Both the position numbers and the translations under genes were made by a program. The notes beneath the pieces are model-generated. The model saw only the letters and a program-made list of their open reading frames with translations, was not told the DNA's origin and did not search any database. From the NCBI RefSeq assembly GCF_014647675.1, contig NZ_BMPQ01000045.1:1-55660 (forward strand): a stretch of DNA of 55,660 bases, read 5' to 3'. Each line of letters opens with the position of its first letter. Positions within the stretch are counted from its first letter, which is position 1. Shown piece after piece: positions 30,429 through 40,244 of the stretch. Source of the stretch: Streptomyces flaveus (GTDB lineage: Bacteria; Actinomycetota; Actinomycetes; Streptomycetales; Streptomycetaceae).

Positions 30429-31591
30429 CGGGCGAGCACCTCCCTGGCGAGCTGACGATAGGCGGCGGCACCGACGGAGTTGGAGGCGTACGTGGTGATC
30501 GGTTCACCGGCGACCGTGGTCTCCGGGAAGCGGACCGTGCGCCCGATGACCGTGTGGTAGACGTGATCGTCGAAGGCTTCGACGACACGGGCGAGCACCT
30601 CGCGGCTGTGCACCGTGCGCGAGTCGTACATCGTGGCGAGGATCCCGTCGAGCTCCAGCTCGGGGTTGAGCCGCTCCTGGACCTTCTCGATGGTCTCGGT
30701 GAGCAGCGCGACACCACGCAACGCGAAGAACTCGCATTCCAGCGGCACGATCACCTTGTGGGCGGCCGTGAGGGCGTTCACGGTGAGCAGGCCGAGCGAG
30801 GGCTGGCAGTCGATGACGATGTAGTCGTAGTCGGCCATGAGCGGCTTCAGGGCGCGCTGCAGCGTGGACTCGCGCGCGACCTCGCTCACCAGCTGGACCT
30901 CGGCGGCCGACAGGTCGATGTTGCTGGGCAGCAGGTCCATGTTCGGGACCGCGGTCTTCAGGAGGACCTCGTCGGCCGCCATGCCCCGCTCCATGAGCAG
31001 GTTGTAGACGGTGAGATCGAGCTCCATCGGGTTGACACCGAGGCCGACCGAGAGCGCGCCCTGCGGGTCGAAGTCGACCAGCAGGACCCGTCGTCCGTAC
31101 TCCGCGAGCGCGGCCCCCAGGTTGATGGTCGACGTCGTCTTGCCGACGCCGCCCTTCTGGTTGCACATCGCGATGATCTTCGCGGGGCCGTGGTCGGTCA
31201 GCGGGCCCGGGATCGGGAAGTACGGCAGCGGGCGCCCGGTCGGGCCGATGCGTTCACGACGCTGCCGGGCCGCGTCGGGCGCGAGCGTGGCCGCGTACTC
31301 CGGATCGGGCTCGTACTCGGCGTCGGGGTCGTAGAAGTGCCCTTCGGGCAGGTCGTCGTAGTCGGCGAAGTGGGTGCGATTCTCGCCACTTCCGTTGCCG
31401 GCCATGGCGTTCACGTGATGGCCATCCATGCTCTGGTGGACTGTCTGTGCCCTATGCGGACTGTGCGGACTTTGGTGGGCTGCGAAGGTGCGCACAGCTA
31501 CGGAGCCGACAGCCTCGAGCCCCGTGGGCCTCGGGCCCTGCGCAGGCATTCCTGGTTGACCACCCCCGGGAGTAAATGTCGACTCATTCAC
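30413..31591 (-). CDS. ParA/Soj-type segregation ATPase
   Basis: A 392-residue ParA-family ATPase that forms an ATP-dependent DNA-bound gradient for partitioning of DNA or protein complexes. The deviant Walker A KGGVGKTTSTINL lies near residue 145; the A' motif (LLVDFDPQGALSVGLG), the Walker B (YIVIDCQPSLG) and the later PLECEFFALRGVALL are complete. A poorly conserved N-terminal tail of about 130 residues precedes it. The GTG at 31591 follows AAGGAGG at 11 bases. It heads the operon parA - ribbon-helix-helix - scpA - scpB - rluB. Actinomycetes carry a separate parAB near oriC, so this copy is probably a second ParA linked to condensin function, by inference. Confidence 0.93.
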   Translation of the reverse strand: MNESTFTPGGGQPGMPAQGPRPTGLEAVGSVAVRTFAAHQSPHSPHRAQTVHQSMDGHHVNAMAGNGSGENRTHFADYDDLPEGHFYDPDAEYEPDPEYAATLAPDAARQRRERIGPTGRPLPYFPIPGPLTDHGPAKIIAMCNQKGGVGKTTSTINLGAALAEYGRRVLLVDFDPQGALSVGLGVNPMELDLTVYNLLMERGMAADEVLLKTAVPNMDLLPSNIDLSAAEVQLVSEVARESTLQRALKPLMADYDYIVIDCQPSLGLLTVNALTAAHKVIVPLECEFFALRGVALLTETIEKVQERLNPELELDGILATMYDSRTVHSREVLARVVEAFDDHVYHTVIGRTVRFPETTVAGEPITTYASNSVGAAAYRQLAREVLARCHAE

Positions 31592-31951
31592 AAGTCGTCT
31601 TACCTCCTTGGTGACCAGGAAACTTCTAGATAGGTCAGCGTGGCACCATGCCGACGGTTGGCGACTCTATGGCGTGTCACCGGTCCGCAGCAACACAATC
31701 CGCCGGACCCGGCCCGATGTGTCGGCAACGGAACACCCCTCTGTCAAGGGCGTAAGGGCGTCGCACGGCAGGTTTCGCGGGTGTGCGAAACGGTCGAAGG
31801 GTTACGTTCGAGACGAGTTGAACGAGTCTCGCAAAGGGTCTCGACACACAGGTGGCCGGACCTGGTTCCCCAAGGTCCGGCCGGGTGTACGCCGTTGACG
31901 ACTCGTGTTGACGTATCGCCTTTTGTCGGTGGAGAGATGGGCCGGCGCGGG
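31592..31951. other. Intergenic region between parA and ald
   Basis: About 360 bases without a supported gene, holding the parA promoter region on the parA side. The ribosome site AAGGAGG of parA lies at about 31602-31609. A perfect 10-base hairpin at 31854-31882 (described separately) is the likely ald terminator. Direct repeats of ACGAGT occur near 31812-31826. No -35/-10 pair for parA could be fixed by eye. Confidence 0.4.
31854..31882 (-). terminator. Likely terminator of ald
   Basis: GGCCGGACCT (31854-31863) and AGGTCCGGCC (31873-31882) are perfect arms around nine bases. It lies about 70 bases beyond the ald stop codon in the leftward direction, with no T-run. Confidence 0.6.
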
Positions 31952-33076
31952 TCAGCCGAGCAGTGTCTCCAGCTCCACGTGCTCCAGGCCGTGAGCCTCC
32001 GCGACCTCGCGGTAAATCACTTTGCCTTCATGCGCGTTGAGGCCCTTGGCCAGCGCGGCATCGCGGCGCAGCGCCTCGACCCAGCCGCGGTTCGCGAGCT
32101 CCACGATGTACGGGAGCGTGGCGTTGGTGAGCGCGTACGTGGAGGTGTTGGGCACCGCGCCGGGCATGTTGGCGACGCAGTAGAAGACCGAGCCGTGAAC
32201 CGGGAAAGTCGGCTCGGCGTGTGTCGTCGGACGCGAATCCTCGAAGCAACCGCCTTGATCAATCGCGATGTCGACAAGGACACTTCCCGGCTTCATCCGG
32301 GACACGAGCTCGTTGGTGACCAGCTTCGGCGCCTTGGCGCCCGGGATGAGGACGGCACCGATGACGAGGTCGGCCTCCAGGCAGGCCTTCTCGAGCTCGA
32401 AGGCGTTGGAGACGACGGTCTGGATCTTCGTGCCGAAGATCTTGTCCGCTTCCTTGAGCTTGTTGATGTCCTTGTCGAGCAGGGTCACGTGGAAGCCCAT
32501 GCCGATGGCGATCTGCGCGGCGTTCCAGCCGGAGACACCGCCGCCGATGACGACGGCACGCCCGGCCAGCACGCCCGGAACACCGCCGGGCAGCACCCCG
32601 CGGCCGCCGTTGGCGCGCATCAGGTGGTAGGCGCCGACCTGCGGGGCCAGGCGGCCCGCGACCTCGGACATCGGGGCGAGCAGCGGCAGCGCGCGGCTGG
32701 GCAGCTCGACCGTTTCGTACGCGATCGCCGTGGTGCCGGACTCCAGGAGCGCGTCCGTGCACTCCTTGGACGCGGCCAGGTGCAGGTAGGTGAAGAGGAT
32801 CTGGTCCTTGCGGAGGCGGTGGTACTCCTCGGCGATCGGCTCCTTGACCTTCAGCAGCAGGTCGGCGGAGGCCCACACCTCGTCCGCGGTGCCGAGGATC
32901 TGCGCACCGGCGGCGACGAACTCGTCGTCCGTGATCGAGGAGCCGACACCGGCACCCTGCTCGATGACGACCTGGTGGCCGTGGCGCACCAGCTCATGCA
33001 CTCCGGCGGGGGTGATGGCCACCCGGAACTCGTTGTTCTTGACCTCGCGGGGGATGCCGACCTTCACGTCGATCAC
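31952..33076 (-). CDS. ald: Alanine dehydrogenase
   Basis: A 374-residue NAD-dependent L-alanine dehydrogenase that reversibly converts L-alanine to pyruvate and ammonia. The N-terminus VKVGIPREVKNNEFRVAITP and the catalytic region FTYLHLAASKECTDALL are characteristic, and the Rossmann dinucleotide motif is intact in AVVIGGGVSGWNAAQIAIGMG. DIAIDQGGCFEDSRPTTH and FYCVANMPGAVPNTST are diagnostic of the family. The start is the GTG at 33076, shortly after AAGGA; the frame is open 22 codons further upstream, where an ATG at 33130 is also possible. A good promoter lies at 33185-33212, about 110 bases upstream. Confidence 0.96.
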   Translation of the reverse strand: MIDVKVGIPREVKNNEFRVAITPAGVHELVRHGHQVVIEQGAGVGSSITDDEFVAAGAQILGTADEVWASADLLLKVKEPIAEEYHRLRKDQILFTYLHLAASKECTDALLESGTTAIAYETVELPSRALPLLAPMSEVAGRLAPQVGAYHLMRANGGRGVLPGGVPGVLAGRAVVIGGGVSGWNAAQIAIGMGFHVTLLDKDINKLKEADKIFGTKIQTVVSNAFELEKACLEADLVIGAVLIPGAKAPKLVTNELVSRMKPGSVLVDIAIDQGGCFEDSRPTTHAEPTFPVHGSVFYCVANMPGAVPNTSTYALTNATLPYIVELANRGWVEALRRDAALAKGLNAHEGKVIYREVAEAHGLEHVELETLLG

Positions 33077-33184
33077 GGTCCTTGGCTCAGGGGGTTGTGG
33101 GGTGACGCCTGCCCGGACGATGCCAGACATATCCGGATGCACGGGAGCGCACCGGCAGACACCGCGAAAGAATGCGGCGGAGCC

Positions 33185-33212
33185 AGTCTAATGAAGGGAT
33201 TCCCCGTGTCTA
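33185..33212 (-). promoter_or_regulatory. Candidate promoter of ald
   Basis: Reading leftward, TAGACA (33212-33207) and TAGACT (33190-33185) are separated by 16 bases. The -10 fits the Streptomyces HrdB consensus TAGRRT, and the -35 resembles TTGACA. Confidence 0.45.
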
Positions 33213-33225
33213 GCCTTTCAATGCT

Positions 33226-35349
33226 TCAATCTTCTGCGGATGTACTACGGATTTCGTAGGCGTTAGCGTCATGTTCCCTGGCGGACAGGTCCTCCGGGAG
33301 CTCGTCCCCCAGCATGCGCTCGGCCGCGTCACGGTGCAGCCGGGCGGCCACCGGGTCGCCGAGCCGGTCCAGGGTGTCGGCGAGCCGGAGCTGCAGAGCG
33401 GCCCGCAGTCGTACGTCCTCGGCGCGGCGCGCCCACTCGATCGCCTCCTGGCAGGTGTGCAGCGACTCCTCGGACAGGCCGGAGTACTCCTGCACCCGCG
33501 CCAGCTCGCTCAACGCCCTTGCCACGCCTGCCACATCACCGTTCCTGCGATGGCCGGTGACCGCCGAGCGCCAGCTGCGCAGCGCCTCGTCGTAGCGGCC
33601 CGCGAAGGTGTGCACGGTGGCGATACGGCCGTGCAGCCGGGCCGCGTCCACGCGCTCGTCGCGCGCGAGCCGCTGCGCGAGCGCCCGCCCGTACCAGTCG
33701 GCGGCCCGGTCCCAGTCCCCCAGCTCCTGATGCGCCCCGCCTACGGATTCCATCGCGCGGCCGGTCGCATACGGCTCGTTCGCCTCCCGTCCGGCATCCA
33801 GAGCGGCGCGGTAGCGGGCGAGCGCCTCACGGATACGGCCGGTCCGGGCGTCCAGGTCCGCGAGGTTCAGCAGCGCGGCGGCCTTCTCGCGGGGCAGCTT
33901 CCGCCGCTCGGCGACATCGAGGACGAGCCGGTGGATGCCGTACAGCTCGGGCGCCATCGCCCGCGTACCGAAGTGCGCGGCCATCGCCCGCACCAGCGCG
34001 GTCATCAGGCGGCGCGCGAGGGTGTCCAGCTCCCCGTCGGCGGCCGCGAGCCGGGCGGAGGCCAGCAGCGCGGGCTGCCGGATGCGCAGCCAGTCGGCCG
34101 CCGCGCGGGGGTTCTTGAAGCGCAGGGTGCTGGGCATCCCGGCGAGCTTCTCGCGGGCGGGCGAGCTGTCGGTCTCGGTGATCGCGCGGCAGGAGACCAG
34201 CAGCCGCACGGTCCGCTCCAGCATCCGGGCGCGGGCCAGCTGCAGCTCGGCCGGCCGGTCCTCGCTCTCGGTGAGCGAGCGCAGCAGCGGCAGCAGACAG
34301 CCGGGCACCTCGTACTGCGCGAGCGGTGACTCGACGCGCCGCAGGAGGCCGAGCCCGGCGAAGTCGTCGAGGGCGGACTCGGCGGCGACCACCGAGCAGC
34401 CGACCAGCGCGGACGCGGTGTGCGGGTCGACGAGGCCCGCGGGGGCGAGGGAGAACAGGCGGAGCATCTGTGCGCGGGCCGGGGACAGTTCGGCGTACAC
34501 GAGGTGGAAGACGCGGTCGAGTACCGGGCCCAGGCCCTCGTCACCCTCGGTGCACAGCTGCTTGGCGAGGTCGGCGAGGGCCGCCTTGGGCCGGCGGGCC
34601 AGCCAGCCGCCGGCGAGCACGAGTGCGGCGGGCTGGGCGGCGCAGAGCTCGACGAGCCCCTCGGCGGCGCGCGGATCGACGGTGATGCGCACCGAACCGG
34701 TGTACCGGCCCAGGAGTTCGACGGCGGACTTGGTGTCCAGGCCGCCGAGGGTGCAGGGGCGGACGTCGGAGATCCCGGTCAGGGGTCCGTCGGAGACGGC
34801 GACGACCAGGCACTCCGGGGTGTCGGGGAGAAGCGCGTCGACCTGTTCCGCGTCCGCCGCGTCGTCGAGCAGGAGCAGTGCCCGGCGGGTGGCGAGGGCC
34901 TCGCGCAGCGCCTCGACGAGGTCGTCCTCGGCGGCTCCGGGCGGGGCGGTCAGTTCCAGGGCGGCGAGCAGGTCGCGGGCGGTGCGCTCGGTGGGTACGG
35001 GCGTGCCGTCGGGTTCGGTGAGGCGGGCTCGTAGCGTGCCGTCCGGGTAATCGTCCGCGACCTGCCGTACGAGTTCTTCGGCGAGCGCGGTGCGGCCGAA
35101 GCCGGGCTTGCCCGCGATGAGCAGCACGCGCGCGCGTGGTGCTTTCCGGCCCGCGAGGGTGTCCAGGCCCGCACGCTCGATGTCAGCGCGGAGTTCCTTC
35201 AACTCTCTTGTACGGCCGAGGAACCGACCCTTCATGGATGGGGATCCCCCCGCTCGGGCGAAGCCGGGAGTGGAGGAGGCCCCGGCGGCCGGGCGCTGCT
35301 CCTCGGCCGACACCTTCGTGCCCTCGGTGTCCACCGCCTGATCCGTCAC
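33226..35349 (-). CDS. STAND NTPase with tetratricopeptide repeats
   Basis: A 707-residue regulator-type protein. An N-terminal NB-ARC-like NTPase (about residues 40-420) has a P-loop reading GKPGFGRT (residues 80-87) and a Walker B near ALLLLDDAAD. Like the LivF in this window it carries Arg at the usual Lys position, a substitution I have seen in other Streptomyces STAND proteins. A helical region and then several TPR helices follow (about residues 480-690, NLADLDARTGRIREALARYR and HTCQEAIEWARRAEDVRLRA). It lacks the DNA-binding domain that AfsR/SARP proteins have at the N-terminus. The GTG at 35349 is well spaced from GGGAG. Residues about 24-38 are encoded by a palindromic repeat. Function unknown; a signalling switch is plausible. 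Confidence 0.82.
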   Translation of the reverse strand: MTDQAVDTEGTKVSAEEQRPAAGASSTPGFARAGGSPSMKGRFLGRTRELKELRADIERAGLDTLAGRKAPRARVLLIAGKPGFGRTALAEELVRQVADDYPDGTLRARLTEPDGTPVPTERTARDLLAALELTAPPGAAEDDLVEALREALATRRALLLLDDAADAEQVDALLPDTPECLVVAVSDGPLTGISDVRPCTLGGLDTKSAVELLGRYTGSVRITVDPRAAEGLVELCAAQPAALVLAGGWLARRPKAALADLAKQLCTEGDEGLGPVLDRVFHLVYAELSPARAQMLRLFSLAPAGLVDPHTASALVGCSVVAAESALDDFAGLGLLRRVESPLAQYEVPGCLLPLLRSLTESEDRPAELQLARARMLERTVRLLVSCRAITETDSSPAREKLAGMPSTLRFKNPRAAADWLRIRQPALLASARLAAADGELDTLARRLMTALVRAMAAHFGTRAMAPELYGIHRLVLDVAERRKLPREKAAALLNLADLDARTGRIREALARYRAALDAGREANEPYATGRAMESVGGAHQELGDWDRAADWYGRALAQRLARDERVDAARLHGRIATVHTFAGRYDEALRSWRSAVTGHRRNGDVAGVARALSELARVQEYSGLSEESLHTCQEAIEWARRAEDVRLRAALQLRLADTLDRLGDPVAARLHRDAAERMLGDELPEDLSAREHDANAYEIRSTSAED
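35237..35279. repeat. REP-like palindromic element inside the STAND gene
   Basis: Second copy of the 43-base element seen at 29499-29541, about 36 of 43 bases identical. It reads in frame in the STAND gene N-terminus and adds a short Gly/Ser/Ala/Arg linker (PGFARAGGSPS). Confidence 0.75.
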
Positions 35350-35546
35350 GGGCCACACTCCCGTCCCACCACACGCGCAAGCCCGCCGGGACTCCGGACG
35401 GGGCGTTTCCAGAGCCTAAGCGGCCTCGAGGAGGTGAGGCACGCCCCCACGCCGCCCGGCACGGCGGGCACATCCCTAGATCGGATCAGGTGATCGTCAC
35501 ACCGGCGACAGGACTGTGCGTGTCCGGCCTCGCGACCGGGCGAGGG

Positions 35547-36173
35547 TCACACCTCGAAGGGCCGCGCGGGCCACGGCGCCTCGGCCGGGCGCAGCGCGTC
35601 GAGACCCTCGCCGTTCTGGGCCGCGACCAGCGAAAGGACGCCCACGACAAGGCAGTTGTTGTGCAGCTCACCGGCGAGCACACCGCGGACGAGTTCCTCG
35701 ACGGGGACCCGTGAGAGCTCCATGTCGGCCTCTTCGTCCTCGACCTCGAAGCGCTGGCCCTCGGCCTCGGACAGATCCCGGGCGAGGAAGATCCGTACGG
35801 CCTCGTCGCAGCCGCCCGGCGTTGTGTACACGTCGGTGAGCACCCGCCAGTCCTCGGCCTTGACGTGGGCCTCTTCGTAGAGCTCGCGCTGGGCGGCGTG
35901 CAGCGGGTTCTCGCCGGGGATGTCGAGCAGACCGGCCGGGATCTCCCACAGCTTCTGGCGTACGGGGTGCCGGTACTGGCGGATGACCAGGACGCGGCCC
36001 AGGTCGTCGAGGGCGAGGACCGCCACCGAACCGGGGTGGACCTGGTAGTCGCGGCGGACGACCGTCCCGTCGGGCATGACCACGTCGTCCGTGCGCACGG
36101 AGGTCTTGTTCCCCGTGAACGGAGTCTCGGTCGCCCTGACCTGCCACTCCTCGGCGGTGTCCTTGATGGTCAT
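35547..36173 (-). CDS. Nudix hydrolase, ADP-ribose pyrophosphatase type
   Basis: A 208-residue Nudix enzyme that would split ADP-ribose or a related sugar nucleotide to AMP and ribose 5-phosphate. The Nudix box reads GLLDIPGENPLHAAQRELYEEAH, so the GX5EX7REUXEEXGU pattern is kept except that the final Gly-U is replaced by Ala-His. The neighbouring block LVIRQYRHPVRQKLWEIPAG is the ADP-ribose pyrophosphatase signature. The start ATG at 36173 has GGGAGG at nine bases; the upstream frame is open but lacks a ribosome site. It follows pyrG in the same direction after 81 bases, an arrangement common in Streptomyces. The exact substrate is not proven. Confidence 0.92.
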   Translation of the reverse strand: MTIKDTAEEWQVRATETPFTGNKTSVRTDDVVMPDGTVVRRDYQVHPGSVAVLALDDLGRVLVIRQYRHPVRQKLWEIPAGLLDIPGENPLHAAQRELYEEAHVKAEDWRVLTDVYTTPGGCDEAVRIFLARDLSEAEGQRFEVEDEEADMELSRVPVEELVRGVLAGELHNNCLVVGVLSLVAAQNGEGLDALRPAEAPWPARPFEV

Positions 36174-36254
36174 GTCGACTTGTCCTCCCACGTCCACAGA
36201 AACCGGGGCACGCGTCCCAAAGGACCCGCACCCCGGCAACCGTACAACCTCGTG

Positions 36255-37904
<1,650 letters not shown>

Positions 37905-38400
37905 GGCCAAGACGGGGCTCCCGTGGTCGCGGTTCGGAGTGCGGGCCGGCTGCCTGACCCGGGCGTTTCGGGAGGTGCCGTCGCTGCGGTTCGGGGGACC
38001 CCTCGCGTCGGTTTCTGCTTCGGGGGCGCCCACCGGTCCACGGGCTACCAGGGTATCAGCGCCCGAGGGAGGCCGCTTCCGGCCACGCTCCGCACACGGA
38101 CCGACACGGGGCACAGTGGCGGTCACTCTTCCCACTCATCCGGCGCAATCGCTTTCCAGGGAGGGGCGCGCGGATCACCATCCTGCGTCGTATCCTGCTC
38201 GGACGATCGCTGCCGAGCCGGGCCGAACAACGGCACCACCCCGCCCGTATTCTCCGGACACAGAGCTCGTCAGTTCGTTTCGCACCAACAATCACTGCGA
38301 CCATTGACGTCATGCAACGACGCTGTATTGACCCATTCCCCTGACCGCAAAGAGCAACCGCCCCTCGGGGGGCGACGTGGCCGTTCGACTGGAGATGCAC
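37905..38400. promoter_or_regulatory. Divergent promoter region between pyrG and the GH15 gene
   Basis: About 495 bases without a gene. A rightward -35/-10 pair TTGACG (38304-38309) and TATTGA (38326-38331), 16 bases apart, lies about 70 bases before the GH15 start and is a fair promoter candidate. The part next to pyrG (37905-38050) is the 5' leader of that gene. No PyrR-type attenuator was recognised. Confidence 0.4.
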
Positions 38401-40203
38401 GTGGCCGGGCGCATCGAGGACTACGCACTTATCGGAGACATGCAGACCGCAGCGCTGGTCTGCCGGGACGGCACGGTGGACTGGCTGTGCCTGCCCCGCT
38501 TCGACTCCCACGCCGTCTTCGCCGGACTGCTCGGCACCGAGGAGCACGGCTTCTGGCGCCTTGGCCCAGCCCACTCGGCGGACGCCGAACCGCCCAGAGC
38601 GGTCCGCCGCGGCTACCGCGGCGACTCCCTCATCCTCGAATCCGAGTGGGATACCCCACGTGGAACGGTCCGTGTGACCGATTTCATGCCCCCGCGTGAC
38701 GGCGCACCCCAGCTGGTGCGGATCGTCGAGGGCGTCTCGGGCCGGGTGCCGATGCGCTCCGCGCTGCGGATGCGTTTCTCGTACGGCCGTGTCGTGCCCT
38801 GGGTGCACAAGCACGAGGGACGGACGGTGGCCGTCGCCGGGCCCGACTCCGTGTGGTTCGACACGACGGCCGAGACCTACGGCAAGTCGCTGACCACGTA
38901 CGCGGACTTCACGGTGGCACCGGGCGACCGGATCGCCTTCACCATCTCCTGGCAGCCCTCGCACAAGGAGCCGCCCGCGCTGCCCGAGCCGGAGCAGGCC
39001 CTGGAGGCCACCGAGGAGTTCTGGCGCGAGTGGGTCGAGCAGTGCACGTACCACGGGCCCTACCGCGAGGCCGTGGTCCGCTCGCTGATCACCCTGAAGG
39101 CGCTGACGTACGCGCCGACCGGCGGCATCGTCGCCGCGCCCACCACCTCGCTGCCGGAGGAGATCGGCGGCGTCCGCAACTGGGACTACCGCTACACCTG
39201 GCTGCGCGACGCGGCCATCACTCTCTCCTCACTGCTGCGCACCGGCTACCGCGACGAGGCGCGCGCCTGGCGCGAGTGGCTGCTGCGCGCGGTCGCGGGC
39301 GACCCGGAGAGCCTGCAGATCATGTACGGCATCGCGGGCGAGCGGGAGTTGGGCGAGGCGGAGCTCGACTGGCTGCCCGGGTACGAGAACTCCGCGCCGG
39401 TACGCGTCGGGAACGGCGCCGCGCACCAGCTCCAGCTGGATGTCTACGGCGAGGTCACCGAGGCCCTGCACCTGGCGCACATGACGGGCCTGGCCCGCAA
39501 CGACTACGCGTCCCTGCTGCAGCTCAAGCTGATCCGGTACCTGGAGAACCACTGGGACCAGCCGGACGAGGGCATCTGGGAGGTCCGCGGTCCGCGCCGG
39601 CACTTCGTGCACTCCAAGGTGATGGCCTGGGTCGCCGTCGACCGCACCATCAAGCTCATCGAGTCCGGCGACGCGGACGGTCCGCTGGAGAAGTGGCGCG
39701 AGCTGCGCGACGACATCCACCGCGATGTGTGTGAGAAGGGTTACGACAAGGAGCGCAACACCTTCACGCAGTCGTACGGCTCCAAGGAGCTGGACGCCTC
39801 GCTGCTGCTGATCCCGCAGATGGGCTTCCTGCCGCCGGACGACAAGCGGGTGATCGGCACGATCGAGGCCATCCAGCGGGAGCTGTCGACCACGGACGGC
39901 TTCATCCTGCGCTACCCCACCGCCGGTGAGGACGCGGGCGTGGACGGCCTGGAGGGTGACGAGGGTGCGTTCCTCGCCTGCTCGTTCTGGATGGCGGACG
40001 ACCTGGCGATGATCGGCCGCGTGGACGAGGCCCGCAAGCTCTTCGAGAAGCTGCTCGCCCTGCGCAACGACCTCGGCCTGCTGGCCGAGGAGTGGGACCC
40101 GCGCCTGAAGCGCCAGGTGGGGAACTTCCCGCAGGCGTTCAGCCACGTGCCCCTGATCGACACGGCACTGCGGCTGACGGCTTCGGGGGCGTACGGCGGC
40201 TGA
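38401..40203 (+). CDS. Glycoside hydrolase family 15 (glucoamylase/trehalase-like)
   Basis: A cytoplasmic 600-residue GH15-type enzyme without signal peptide. The N-terminal beta domain begins IEDYALIGDMQTAALVCRDG; the catalytic (alpha/alpha)6 barrel shows GGVRNWDYRYTWLRDAAITL and the late catalytic-Glu motif LLAEEWDP. Related actinobacterial proteins hydrolyse maltose-type or trehalose substrates; some are trehalases (established for the family). The specific sugar cannot be read here. Start: GTG at 38401, six bases after GGAG; alternatives are ATG 38395 and GTG 38377, which add two or eight residues. The PucR gene follows 41 bases after the stop, possibly in one transcript. Confidence 0.9.
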   Translation: MAGRIEDYALIGDMQTAALVCRDGTVDWLCLPRFDSHAVFAGLLGTEEHGFWRLGPAHSADAEPPRAVRRGYRGDSLILESEWDTPRGTVRVTDFMPPRDGAPQLVRIVEGVSGRVPMRSALRMRFSYGRVVPWVHKHEGRTVAVAGPDSVWFDTTAETYGKSLTTYADFTVAPGDRIAFTISWQPSHKEPPALPEPEQALEATEEFWREWVEQCTYHGPYREAVVRSLITLKALTYAPTGGIVAAPTTSLPEEIGGVRNWDYRYTWLRDAAITLSSLLRTGYRDEARAWREWLLRAVAGDPESLQIMYGIAGERELGEAELDWLPGYENSAPVRVGNGAAHQLQLDVYGEVTEALHLAHMTGLARNDYASLLQLKLIRYLENHWDQPDEGIWEVRGPRRHFVHSKVMAWVAVDRTIKLIESGDADGPLEKWRELRDDIHRDVCEKGYDKERNTFTQSYGSKELDASLLLIPQMGFLPPDDKRVIGTIEAIQRELSTTDGFILRYPTAGEDAGVDGLEGDEGAFLACSFWMADDLAMIGRVDEARKLFEKLLALRNDLGLLAEEWDPRLKRQVGNFPQAFSHVPLIDTALRLTASGAYGG

Positions 40204-40244
40204 TCGTCTGTCGCCGTTCGGCGGGCGCCGGTAGCGTCCGCCCC

